Source: Mimachlamys varia
Taxonomy: Eukaryota; Mollusca; Bivalvia; Pectinida; Pectinidae
Assembly (NCBI GenBank): GCA_947623455.1
Contig: OX392527.1
Coordinates: 33,534,201 to 33,598,200, forward strand
Length of the DNA stretch: 64,000 bases
Direction: 5' to 3'
This document shows positions 38,033-49,500 of this stretch, piece by piece; within the stretch, counting starts at the first letter, position 1; each line of letters begins with the position of its first letter. A model generated the notes under the pieces. The model saw nothing but the letters and a program-made list of their open reading frames with translations. It ran no database searches and was not told the DNA's origin. The position numbers and the translations under genes were made by a program.

Positions 38033-38727
38033 TTGAAATCTTTGATATTACGTAGTCCAACATGGCGTCAGAAATAACGCCATGTAATGCGGATTGCAAA
38101 TTGTAGTATACAGTGTGATATACTACAAATTGGTTTAGTAATGATATTTAGGCTAAGGCAACACAGAATGTAAATATATATATATAGTTTAGTTGCAAGC
38201 AAACAATCAAATGTAATTTAAGTGCTTAAATTCGTGATTGTGCTTCGAAAAGGTTCATTTGTGCTTAGGCCTACCGATAGAGGAGTCTTGGATTTCGACA
38301 ACAGGCACGTATTATTCCTTTAATTTGAGGAGACGTTGTAGTACAACTGCGTGTATAGATCCCAGTACAGTAATTATCCTGTTATCGTCCACCTTACGAT
38401 ACGCTTGCAGGTGTTGTTATTTATGGAGAAACACTATTTATAAATCACCGAATATCGATGGTCACGACCCGCTAGTTCATCAAGATTTCAGTGTCGACAG
38501 TTATTTGACGTTTTATCGGCCAGTAACTGTGAGGTGGCGTTCAATAGACTGGTCAAGGTGACAGGGACCGCGGTCCTAGAGGGCTTATACATGTAATTAC
38601 TTGACCAATTACAATGTACCTGGTCATTGTCCATATCTTGAAATTCTCCCGCCGGCAAGTTATTTACCCCTGTGACCCTTCCTGGTGTTTCTGTGAACCG
38701 AATAACTTCATATATCTAACCATAGGG

Positions 38728-38975
38728 GCATGCAAATTTGTTATAGCAAATTTTGGACATAAACTAATGTGTTTCGAGTTATTTGGCACTCTTGATGAGG
38801 GGTTTAGAAAACAAATCAATAAAAATCCTCCTTCAGTGGTAATGACCTATATGACAATCAGAGGAGATTTTTTTTATCGAAATTTGATCTATTTGATGGG
38901 AATCATTCAAAAGTGTTATGTTAGTCTAAACACTTACTCCATGTCCAAAACTACTTGTAACAACTTATCAGGCCA
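38728..38975. mobile_element. Palindromic MITE, diverged copy C
   Basis: The segment from CAAATTTGTTATAGCAAATT to AAAACTACTTGTAACAACTT, then ATCAGG, matches the termini and internal order of the elements at 29623-29778 and 54838-55107, including the ATTTTTTTTATCGAAATTTG region and the TCTAAACAC segment. It is clearly older, with many substitutions. Its right end has been drawn into the 49-bp tandem repeat that follows. Confidence 0.7.
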
Positions 38976-39140
38976 GTGTGAAACTGACCTGTAAATAACT
39001 ACCAGTAACAAATTCCCAGGCCAGTGTGAAACTGACCTGTGAAATAACGACAAGTAACAAATTCCCAGGCCAGTGTGAAACTGACCTGTGAAATAACTAC
39101 CAGTAACAAATTATCAGGCCAGTGTGAAACTGATCTGTGA
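38958..39140. repeat. 49-bp tandem repeat grown from a MITE end
   Basis: Nearly four copies of a 49-bp unit: GTAACAAATTCCCAGGCCAG, then TGTGAAACTGACCTGTGAAA. Successive TAACAA starts are at 39006 and 39055. The first copy contains the right terminus of the preceding MITE (TTGTAACAACTTATCAGG), so the array seems to have arisen by tandem duplication across the element boundary. Confidence 0.85.
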
Positions 39141-39713
39141 AGACCTGCCATAATCCATTTATCTGGTGGTATACATTTTTTTTCTTTAAAAACGGTCATT
39201 CAACATTTTCAGAATGGGTTTTCTATTTTGTAAAACGAAAATGAAGAACAAAATTATGTATTATGCCATTTTATCACGTATCAGCGAATTCCACAAGACC
39301 AGCAGAATGTTGGTGTGTTAGTGTACATGAAAATAAGAAGAATTCTATCTCCCAAACCAGTGCGTCCACATATCTTATTCATGTATTGACGGGAAAAGAC
39401 TGATGGAACGTTAGTTTGCGTGGTTCGAGTGAGAAATGTCGGCAACTCGATCGATAGTGCCCGAACCAAATCCACACCGCATCGCGGTCTGCGTGCGTTC
39501 TATGAACGATTTTAATCTTTATTCTTTTTCTTAACAAAGACATGGAACAGCAATATTTTAACAAAGACACAGAACTGCAACCTCGGCGAGTCTGGTCGAT
39601 ATGATTGGTTGCTTCTTTCCAAATCACCATTATAAATATCTAGATGTCCATGTCCTAGAATTGGGTTCTGCTTGTGTAAAAAAAAACATAGAATCGCATT
39701 TATCCAATGTAGC

Positions 39714-39734
39714 TTTATTTTTCGACGATTTATT
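39714..39734 (-). promoter_or_regulatory. Candidate fascin polyadenylation signals
   Basis: Two minus-strand AATAAA hexamers (39734-39729 and 39719-39714) lie about 660-680 bases past the fascin stop. Whether the transcript uses them is inference; T-rich sequence makes chance matches likely. Confidence 0.35.
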
Positions 39735-40397
39735 TTTTTTACAAAATGTTTGTATTTGATTATAAAGCGCTTTATCTTATTCATTAATAACATAATTTAT
39801 ACTAGAAAGCCTCGTCCACCCTTTCCATTCACCTTCCTCGTACATTCCACACATACCCGACCTCATTACACTCATTCTCCCGTACAGCATGTCAGCGTTT
39901 ATTTGTAACGTCATAAGGTGCCAGTCCTTTCTAATGTGAAAGTGGGTTAATCCCAGCTGTATGGCGTGACCTCGCGTGACCTTTACTTGTATTCTATACA
40001 CGGATATAATCAGGGTGTTGGTTTTCCTTTGGCATATTGAAAGAAAACTGTTGGCCAAACCGGAAGTCGTGATCCCAAACCAGCATTATACCAGGACGTC
40101 CTGTATGTAGAAGCAGTGGACCAGCCCTAACACGAACTGGACCAGCCCTAACACGTATGATCGGACAGTATATAATATCAGCATCATGATTGGTCTACAA
40201 AACGACTGCTGTCGTCATTGGTCCATTTTGACAAAGTCAAATGATAGATAATATCCACTTCGTGATTGGTCCATTGTAATAGTGGGAATGTTATCATAGG
40301 CCAAACATTCTTGTTCTCATTGTTTGTTATAGCTATCGTAGCACTGTTTGGTGTGGACATATCCAAAAGTGGCCAGTCAAATAGGCCGGATTTTAAT

Positions 40398-43300
40398 TTA
40401 GAACTCCCAGCATGTATCCGGTCCTGCTTCCGTTGCAACCACCCGGAAGTTGCCGTTTTGCTCCCCTTTGATATAACAGTTATTGGGGCCCTTGATGGTG
40501 ATGACTGTCTGTTTGAGGAATTCTATAGTGAAGGGGGTAGGTGTGTCTCCATCCGGGGTAATGTGGCAGTCTTCAGAAATACTCCAGTATTTACCTTTTG
40601 AATCTGAAATGTTAGGGACAATTCACATGTTAAAAAAGGCTAATCCACAGTCAAGTGAGTAAACAATGTTAGCTAAAGGAGATGCAGCTTTTGAGGAAAT
40701 AATTAAATGACAATTTTCACCAAATCATATAATGTCAGATGTCAACTATATCCTTTTGGCAATTGTATGGGAATTTACACTAATATTTTACAGATCAAAC
40801 CAGTGACGGTTAAGGTTCTGGGTACACCATACACAGTACTGGCTAACCGTGTTATTCGGGTTCTACCAAATATCCCTGTGTACTAGCTTTATCTAGTTCC
40901 TTATGTAAGTTTTCTTTTAACTCTTGAATTGGCATTCATGTTAACAGTAAACCAACCAAATGAAGATTTTAGCGGTCGAACATTTATATACTGCTAGACA
41001 ACTATGCAATATTGAATAACAGCAACTTGTCAAATACAGGAGAGCGTTTTGTTCTCCTGACAGCTTCTTCTTTCCTTAACCAAGCAAATTTCCTAATGAC
41101 ATTAGCAAAACTACTGAACAGTAATAAAATAGTTCGTTCACAGAAATTCCCATGTTCTTTGGAATCAGTCTCAAAATTGGCAAAACACAACTGAGGACAA
41201 AGAGGAACCTACATTGCAAAGAATAATCAATCCTGTATATTTTCAGTAATTATTGTAGCAATATAGCCTAACAACGTATGGTGATGCAAACAGCCTACCA
41301 TCTGATAAAACGCCGAGAGCCACAGACAAACAAAGGGTGTGCGTACCTTTCATAGCGTATGTTCCGTCGTTACTTCCTTCCAAGAACAAGATGGTGGCGC
41401 TCGCTTTGTTACAGACCAACTCGCCAGAGGTTGAGGACTTGGGTCCGACGAAGCCGTGCTGACACCTAAGAATAAGCTGTGGCCTGTTGGTGATTTTAAC
41501 CTTGTACGTCTCCTTCTCCCCCATCGTATCTGCCGTGGCCGCCAAGGCCCCTGTTGACTTGTGCGACACATATTTGCCGTTGTGACCTTTAATCCCCACG
41601 GTTCCGTTTCCTTGCCACTCAATGTCGAACAATGAGGTGTCTTTCCTGTAACGAGAAATAAGTGGTTTATGAGTGGAGTTCGCATGATTATCAGTACGAC
41701 ATCTGTCATAGGATACTGTCCTCCCAATAAATATATTGTAGAGAGAAACAAAATTCATCAATATAAAACAGTAGGCTTACCTTTCCTTGCTGTTGGCCTG
41801 GATACCAAATCCTGGGTTAACCACTGACCAGTACGTCGCCTTGCAGGTCCGGAAGGCCCACTTGTTCAGGTCGGGCAGGTACTCGGTTTGTACTATTTCC
41901 GTTTCACTCTCCTCCGTCTGGTTCGCAGATATGTCCATACCTATAGAACACAATTGTGTGAAAAATTATGTACATTACTGGTTTATGACGGGATAAAAGC
42001 CAAAAAGGTAGAATACAGAGGTAAAATGTTTGTCATGCATAGACTTAATAGACGTGTATGTTACGGGGGTGGTCGGGTGGTGCAGTGGATAGCGCACTTG
42101 CCTTTCACCAAGGCGGCCGTGGTTCGATTTCCCGATCGGACGTGAAAAGGTACGGGGTCACCTGCCCGACCACATGGGTTTTCTCCGGGTACTCCGGTTT
42201 CCTCCCACTATAAGACCCCTCGCGCGCTAACATCTGGGCCAACAAGAGTGATTAATATAAGTTGTATAGCTTGTTTCATAATTGTTGTAAAATAAATAAA
42301 GTTTATATATATCTATATGTTACGGACGGGCATTAATTAAAATGTTACTGACGGACACGACGTTGTTTCGATGTGTAAACGATTAGCGTGTTTTATATTA
42401 TGCGCAACTAAATGCACCTTTTGGATCCCTTGATATGTGATTCATGTTACTGGAACCTGGATTAAAGCTTTACATATGAATGCTTACACTTATGATTGAG
42501 AATCAATACTTAATTCGGAAGTTTATACTTGCTTCCGGGAATTTATATTTTCACCCGGAATTTTCATTTCTGGTCTGTGCTCAGATCTGTAGAAAATGAC
42601 ACCCAATATGTACAAGTCACTCTGATTATTTCAGCGTATATAACACCAGAGTTGTATGACACTTCTGAATTGTTCGGGTTAGTTGCAATGCACACCTTGT
42701 TTTGTTGATTCAAGATAAATACGATGTGATTAAATAATGACTATGTAATCCAAGGTTGGGTCAGGTGTTGGATGAAACTCTGATCATATAAAGGAAAAAA
42801 AACCCACCAGACCGAGAAGGATTCTCGGTAAAGGTCTGGCGCTAAAATAAGCATCCCCGATTAAAACTTTGAGCAGAACCCGAATTTTGCTGTAGGACTC
42901 GCTATTATCTTATTTGATCAACACCAGCGCACGTGTTGCCTCCCTAGGGATCGATACGTCACCAGGTTACGGACCTCTGTATGCATACATGAAGGGCCAC
43001 ACTTGTGTTGGGAGAGAAACGACCGGTTATGACAATAACTTTGCATTATTACAAGCACGTACACAAGTGCAGTGTCTACAGATATCGGTGTAGTGACGCG
43101 CCCACGTGATAAAATCGGACGGATTAAAGACATTCCATAAGAAATCACTATCAAATCATATCCATGATATGTGCTAGGAGCGGCTGAGTCAACATGCCAA
43201 CGTGTATTGTTTGGGTGTAAATCTGAATGGTATTGACAGAACCATCTCGTGATTCTGAGTGTAAAAGCGTTATTGGAGCATGGATTGGGTACTAATTCAC

Positions 43301-45319
43301 TTCCGACACCATTTGTCCCCTCGTATGATCGGCGAGGCACTAACAGGCTCAACGTTCCCAGAATCGTACAAGTGTTTGTTTTTTTACTCCAAAAACAGGT
43401 ACCTGGGCCTTTAATTTAAAGGGTGCTATGCCGAGTATATACACGTAATCAAACTGGCAAAAAATACCCTTAAAATGTAAAAGCGAATGGAAATGTCAAC
43501 TAACAGCATTGCCGGGACTATAATACAAGAGTACGAGGGGTGCAACACTATCGCATCACTAGCAAGGATTAGTACAGGAACAACAGGAGCATCACTGGCT
43601 AGGACTAGTACAGGAGTTAGTAATGTTACACAAGTACGAGGGTACAACACTATAGCATCACTGGCTAGGACTAGTACAGTGGTTAATAATGTCACACAAG
43701 TACGAGGGTACAACACTATAGCATCAGTGGCTAGGACTAGTACAGGAGTTAATAATTTTACACGAGTACGAGGGGTACAACCCAATATATGCAGGATGTA
43801 GTATCACAAGATTGAAACGACGGACTGATATACCCGGTAGTCTGGAGTATGTTACACTTTCTATAGCATTACGATTCAATAACCACGCCTCTATTGCCTC
43901 ATATGACCGGTCCGGACGAAGATGTGAACTACATGATCACTTTATCAGCGTGTAAAAAGATATGTCAATATTTTTAAGCAAATATTGTTACGGTCCTATA
44001 ACACAAATTTCTATTGATGACAAGCCCGGTAAGCATTTCCACTTTATATATGCCGTACTAAATTCAGCTAGTATCTTTTGGCTATGAATGATATTGGCTG
44101 GTAAATGGTTGTTACTTGATGGCGTCATCATTAGGATGATGTCACAATCCCCAATATACAGCGCGCAAAATATTGCATTCTTCATTGAAATGCCCTTGTA
44201 CTAAGTTGTTGTCACCTTAAGATAAGATTAGTGAGCACATCACTCCTTGATTGAAGGACATAGTCCAGCTGATTATGAATACTAGGAGGTACAGCACTCC
44301 GTCGTGACGGTGTTTGACATTGTGTTAACTTATAAAAACTTTAAAATATGTAAACTTAATGCGTAACAGCGAACTTTACTTCGTGTACAACAGTATTTTT
44401 TGTTCTTCTTGGAATTTGTTTTTAATAAGAAAAAGGAGCAATGTATACCTTGTTTGACGGAGGCCATCTTGCCTTTATCCGATATGAAAATGACTTGAGG
44501 ATGACTGTCCTCTATGCTAAAAAGCTCGTCCCTGGTCACTGTCGTGTTCTTGGCCTTCATCGTCGCCGTTGATCCCAAGCATGTAAGGTAACGCTGTTCA
44601 CAGTCCTTGAACGCTAAACCAGCATCTTTTCCCGAACGGATTTCTAACGTGAACTTTGTTTCTGCCGAATCACAATCAGTTGCCAGGGTGCCGTCATGTT
44701 TTAGGTATCGGTCGTCACTCGTTTTCAAGGCATATTTGCCTTTATGGAATTCCAGAACTATCAGCGCCTCAGCGCCCCACGGAATGACTTCGGTACACTG
44801 CAGCTCATCGTTGCAGAGATGTACATATCGTTTACGCAGGATATTCCGGATATTAACTTGAGGATGGATCGACAATTGCACTGTCCAATACTCCGTTTCA
44901 GTAGGATCGCCTTTTTTGGAACATGCCACTCCGGGTGGTTCCGACACTGTACCGAGAAGGAGGCCGTTTTTGACATTACGGAACGCCAAAAGACCGGAAA
45001 ATTTGTCCCTGCCATACTCCACCTTGAACTTGCAAAACTCATCTTTCTCAAAGAGTTTAACATTGCCTAACCGTTCGGACCCTATATAAAAATCCTCGGT
45101 TTGGGGACTTTTCAAATAGATCACTCCTTCATTGTTCTCGTCAGTCTCGTGTTCTAAGGTCCAAACTTGCCTTTTCTTCAGAGCAGTACCGGTAATACTT
45201 ACTGCACCAAAACTCTCAGCAGTAAGGTATTTTGTTTTGCAATTTAACAATCCAACCTTCCATGATAATTCCAAAGCACTGTCCTTACTGTGGCCGTTCA
45301 CTCCGTTGGTCTGAGACAT
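40398..45319 (-). CDS. FSCN: Fascin, actin filament-bundling protein
   Basis: Fascin crosslinks actin into parallel bundles in filopodia and microvilli. Four minus-strand exons: 45319-44449, 41940-41781, 41645-41347 and 40603-40398. All introns are GT-AG, and the 1536 bases read in frame to 511 residues (human fascin-1 has 493). The start is MSQTNGVNG, 18 or so residues before the conserved trefoil begins; an in-frame upstream ATG at 45391 would add 24 atypical residues. Four beta-trefoil repeats are recognisable from KYLTAESFG, QVWTLE, HPQVNIRNILRKRYVHL, DELFSIEDSHPQV, QGMDISANQTEE, SLFDIEWQG, NRPQLILRCQHGFVG, KGKYWSIS and the terminal CWEF. The position equivalent to human regulatory Ser39 is Ala46 (GTALKKR), with Thr45 before it. 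The following KK is kept. Intron 1 (2.5 kb) holds a SINE and a tandem repeat. Confidence 0.97.
42067..42315 (+). mobile_element. Intact tRNA-derived SINE in fascin intron 1
   Basis: The head has pol III promoter boxes: an A-box-like GGTGCAGTGGATAGCGC and a B-box GGTTCGATTTC about 45 bases later. The core contains TTTTCTCCGGGTACTCCGGT, then TTCCTCCCAC, a motif I recall from V/Meta-type SINE superfamilies in molluscs and other invertebrates. The tail ends TTGTAAAATAAATAAAG. TATGTTACGG flanks both sides (42057-42066 and 42316-42325), a 10-bp target-site duplication. The near-perfect duplication and intact boxes indicate a fairly recent insertion, opposite in orientation to fascin. Confidence 0.92.
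43535..43790. repeat. Tandem repeat, about 66-bp unit, in fascin intron 1
   Basis: About 3.5 copies of a unit with GGTACAACACTATAGCATCA, CTGGCTAGGACTAGTACAGG and AATGTTACACAAGTACGAGG. The first copy has a 24-27 bp deletion. The unit is a multiple of three and gives open frames on both strands. It shares the words ACTAGTAC and GTACGAG with the 33-bp satellite upstream of the gene. Confidence 0.88.
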
Positions 45320-45815
45320 TGTTGTATAAGGGTAAATTATCCAGTGTGTCAGACTGCGACAAAAACACGACCTACTGCTTTCGCCGCACAACTAGCTCTA
45401 CCAGCCGCTAGTGCCTGCTTCCGTACGTGTACCACTCTCCGCGCAGCTTTCTGCTGTCTGATAGCAGCGCAAGTGTGTGCCGCGCCTCAATATTGTAACA
45501 CAGGGACAATCACTCAAGTGATTGGTCAATGACTCGAAACGCTTCGTTTATTTCACACGCACTTGTCTTTCGTCTGTCTATGCGTTATGGGTACACATAA
45601 CTAAATAATATAACCACATGTTCAGCCAAGCGTTGAATAACAGACGATTATCAATCCGGGTAAGGAAAGTCTACCGTCGTGAAAAAAAATCGTACATACA
45701 CATGTAAACTGGACAAGTTTTTAAAATTTCCATTGCGGAGATTATGCGTGCTCAGAATTGAAAACATAAATAATATGTAAACATGTACAATCAGAGGAAA
45801 ATAACACTTTTAAAT

Positions 45816-46048
45816 CACAGGTGCTTGTGGACATGAATGTGACTATTTTTTTTTATTGAATGTAGAAGGTAATACAGTATACATATACGATGTTTCATAA
45901 TTATATAACGCTAAATTATCAAGTTTACAATATTTTGTTATTGTAAACTTGATGATTTAGCATTATATAATTATGAAACATCGTAAATGTATATTACCTT
46001 CTACATTCAATAAAAAAATAGTCACATTCATGTCCACAAGCACCTGTG
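45816..46048. mobile_element. Foldback element (long inverted repeat) upstream of fascin
   Basis: Two arms of about 110 bp, nearly perfect reverse complements, separated by about 9 bases (TATTTTGTT). The left arm starts CACAGGTGCTTGTGGACATG and the right arm ends in its exact complement, CATGTCCACAAGCACCTGTG. The few differences include an extra CAGTAT-type insertion in the left arm and one T in the T-run. TTTAAA occurs next to both ends (45809-45814 and 46049-46054), a possible target duplication. It lies about 500 bp upstream of the fascin start codon. No coding capacity; a foldback MITE or a hairpin-RNA source. Confidence 0.9.
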
Positions 46049-46150
46049 TTTAAAATGGCTTCTTTTGAGGTCTTCGTTCAGATGAAATCATCAGATCTTT
46101 AAAAATAGGAACAGTTGAACAAATTCCAAAGTTGAAAATGCAACATTTTA

Positions 46151-46201
46151 GGGTCCAAAATCGGGAGTCTCCCTCCTAAATAGGGAGGGTTGGCAAGTAT
46201 G
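46151..46201. mobile_element. Dispersed MITE-like repeat, 3' fragment
   Basis: GGTCCAAAATCGGGAGTCTC, then CCTCCTAAATAGGGAGGGTT, then GGCAAGTATG, matches the right end of the repeats at 794-1138 and 57437-57758 (GGAGTCTCCCTCCTAATGAG, GGGTTA, GGATATG). Only about 50 bases are preserved. Confidence 0.6.
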
Positions 46202-46524
46202 CACACATCAAACAATGCTGTCCTACATTCCACAGGATTCCGAATCGGACAAAAAAAAATCAGAAAAAAATGAAATAAGAAATTATCAGAGGCGACTGAG
46301 GCGCAGGCGGTTCAGACTTGTTATGATTTAGATCTAATTCTTGTAAAATTATGGTATAAAACAACAATTTAGTACCTATACGTCCCTTCCTATACATACT
46401 TTCATGGTTTTCGTAAGACAACCATAGTTGTCTCCCTTGGTGTTTAGCAAAACGACCAAAGTGAATCTACAAGAGTAGCCTCCCTTAGGTGTTAATCGCT
46501 TGATTAGGGGGTTGACACTTGTAT

Positions 46525-49500
46525 TATTGTAGTATGATTGTACAAGGTACTAGTGTGGTGCCCCTGTATGATTATACAATGTACTAGTATTGGGCCCCTG
46601 TATGATTGTACAAGGTACTAGTGTGGGGCCACTGTATGATTGTACGAGGTACTAGTGTGGGGCCCCTGTATGATTATACAATGTACTAGTATGGGGCCCC
46701 TGTATGGTTATACAAGGTACTAGTATGGGCCCCTGTATGATTATACAAGGTACTAGTGCGGGGCCCTGTATGATTGTACGAGGTACTAGTGTGGGCCCTG
46801 TATCATTGTACAAGGTACTAGTGTGGGACCCTGTATGGTTGTACAAGGTAATAGTGCGAGTCCCAGTATGATTGTACAAGGTACTAGTGCGGGTCCCAGT
46901 ATGATTGTACACGGTACTAGTGCGGGTCCCAGTATGATTGTACACGGTACTAGTGCGGGTCCCAGTATGATTGTACAAGGTACTAGTGCGGGTCCCAGTA
47001 TGATTGTACATGGTACTAGTGCGGGTCCCAGTATGATTATACGAGGTACTAGTGTGGGACCCTGTATGATTGTACAAGGTATTAGTGTGGGACCCCTGTA
47101 TGATTATACAATGTACTAGTATGGGGCCCCTGTATGATTATACAAGGTACTAGTATGGGCCCCTGTATGATTGTACGAGTTACTAATGTATGGCCCTGTA
47201 TGTTTGTACAAGGTTCTAGTGTGGGCCCTGTATGATTGTACAACGAACTAGTGCGGGTCCCAGTATGATTGTACAAGGTACTAGTGTGGGGCCCTGTATG
47301 ATTGTACAATGTACTAATGTGGGGCCCTGTATGATTGTACGAGTTACTAATGTGGAGCCTTGTATGATTGTACGAGGTACTAATGTGGGGCCTTATATGA
47401 TTGTACAAGGTACTAGTGTGGGGTCCCTGTATGATTGTACGAGGTACTAGTGCGGGTCCCAGTATGATTATACGAGGTACTAGTGTGGGGCCATGTATGA
47501 TTGTACGAGGTACTAGTGTGGGACCCTGTGTGATTGTACGAGGTACTAATGTGGGGCCTTATATGATTGTACGAGGTACTAATGTGGGGCCCGTGTATGA
47601 TTGTACGAGGTACTAGTGCGGGTCCCAGTATGATTATACGAGGTACTAGTGTGGGGCCATGTATGATTGTACGAGGTACTAGTGTGGGACCCTGTGTGAT
47701 TGTACGAGGTACTAGTGTGGGGCCCTGTATGATTGTACGAGGTACTAATGTGGGGCCCCTGTATGATTGTACGAGGTACTAGTATGGGGCTCCTGTATGA
47801 TTGTACAAAGTACTAGTGTGGGGCCCCTGTATGATTATACAAAGTACTAGTGTGGGGCCCCTGTATGATTGTACGAGGTACTAGTGTGGGGCCCCTGTAT
47901 GATTATACAAATTACTAGTGTGGGGCCCCTGTATGATTGTACGAGGTACTATTGTGGGGCCCTGTATGATTATACAAGGTACTAGTGTGGGCCCCTGTAT
48001 GATTATACAAGGTAATAGTGTGGGGCCCTGTATGATTATACAAAGTACTAGTGTGGGGCCCTGTGTGATTGTACAAGGTACTTGTGTGGGACCCTGTGTG
48101 ATTGTACAAAGTACTAGTGTGGGGCCCCTGTATGATTGTACAATGTACTAGTGTGGGGCCCTGTATGATTGTACAAGGTACTAGTGTGGGGCCCTGTATG
48201 ATTATACAAGGTAATAGTGTGGGCCCTGTATGATTATACAAGGTAATAGTGTGGGCCCTGTATGATTATACAAAGTACTAGTGTGGGGCCCCTGTATGAT
48301 TGTACGAGGTGTGTGGGCCCTGTATAATTGTACAAGGTACTAGTGTGGGGCCCTGTACGATTATACAAGGTACTAGTGTGGGGCCCTGTATGATTATACA
48401 AGGTAATAGTGTGGACCCTGTATGATTATACAAAGTACTAGTGTGGGGCCCCTGTATGATTGTACAAGGTACTAGTGTGGGGCCCTGTATGATTATACAA
48501 GGTACTAGTGTGGGGCCCTGTATGATTATACAAGGTAATAGTGTGGGGCCCTGTGTGATTGTACAAGGTACTTGTGTGGGACCCTGTATGATTGTACAAA
48601 GTACTAGTGTGGGGCCCCTGTATGATTGTACAATGTACTAGTGTGGGGCCCTGTATGATTGTACAAGGTACTAGTGTGGGGCCCTGTATGATTGTACAAG
48701 ATACTAGTGTGGGTCCCTGTATGATTGTACGAGGTACTAGTGTGGGGCCCTGTACGATTATACAATGTAATAGTGCAGGGCCCCTGTATGATTGTACAAG
48801 GTACTAGTGTGGGGCCCCTGTATGATTGTACGAGGTACTAGTGTGGGGCCCTGTATGATTGTACGAGGTACTAGTGTGGGGCCCTGTATGATTATACAAG
48901 GTAATAGTGTGGGACCCTGTGTGATTGTACAAGGTACTTGTGTGGGGCCCCTGTATGATTGTACGAAGTAATAGTGCAGGGCCCCTGTATGATTGTACGA
49001 GGTACTAGTGTGGGCCCCTGTATGATTGTACAAGGTACTAGTGTGGGGCCCCTGTATGATTGTACGAGGTACTAGTGTGGGGCCCCTGTATGATTGTACG
49101 AGGTACTAGTGTGGGCCCCTGTATGATTGTACAAGGTACTAGTGTGGGCCCCTGTATGATTGTACGAGGTACTAGTGCGGGGCCCTGTACGATTATACAA
49201 GGTACTAGTGTGGGGCCCTGTATGATTGTACAAGGTACTAGTGTGGGGCCCTGTATGATTGTACGAGGTACTAGTGTGGGGCCCTGTATGATTGTACAAG
49301 GTACTAGTGTGGGCCCCTGTATGATTGTACGAGGTACTAGTGCGGGGCCCTGTACGATTGTACAAGGTACTAGTGTGGGGCCCTGTATGATTGTACGAGG
49401 TACTAGTGTGGGGCCCTGTATGATTGTACGAGGTACTAGTGTGGGGCCCTGTATGATTGTACAAGGTACTAGTGTGGGCCCCTGTATGATTGTACGAGGT

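Noticed and set aside
40184..40300. Cluster of ATTGGTC (inverted CCAAT) words as a promoter
   Set aside because: Three loosely similar words just past the fascin stop, with no gene oriented to use them; insufficient evidence.
41350..41751. Second 133-codon minus-strand frame overlapping fascin exon 3
   Set aside because: Shadow frame; the other frame carries conserved fascin sequence and correct splice phases.
42075..42135. Functional tRNA gene
   Set aside because: The A and B boxes belong to a SINE head; no cloverleaf with acceptor stem is apparent, and the core and tail are SINE-like.
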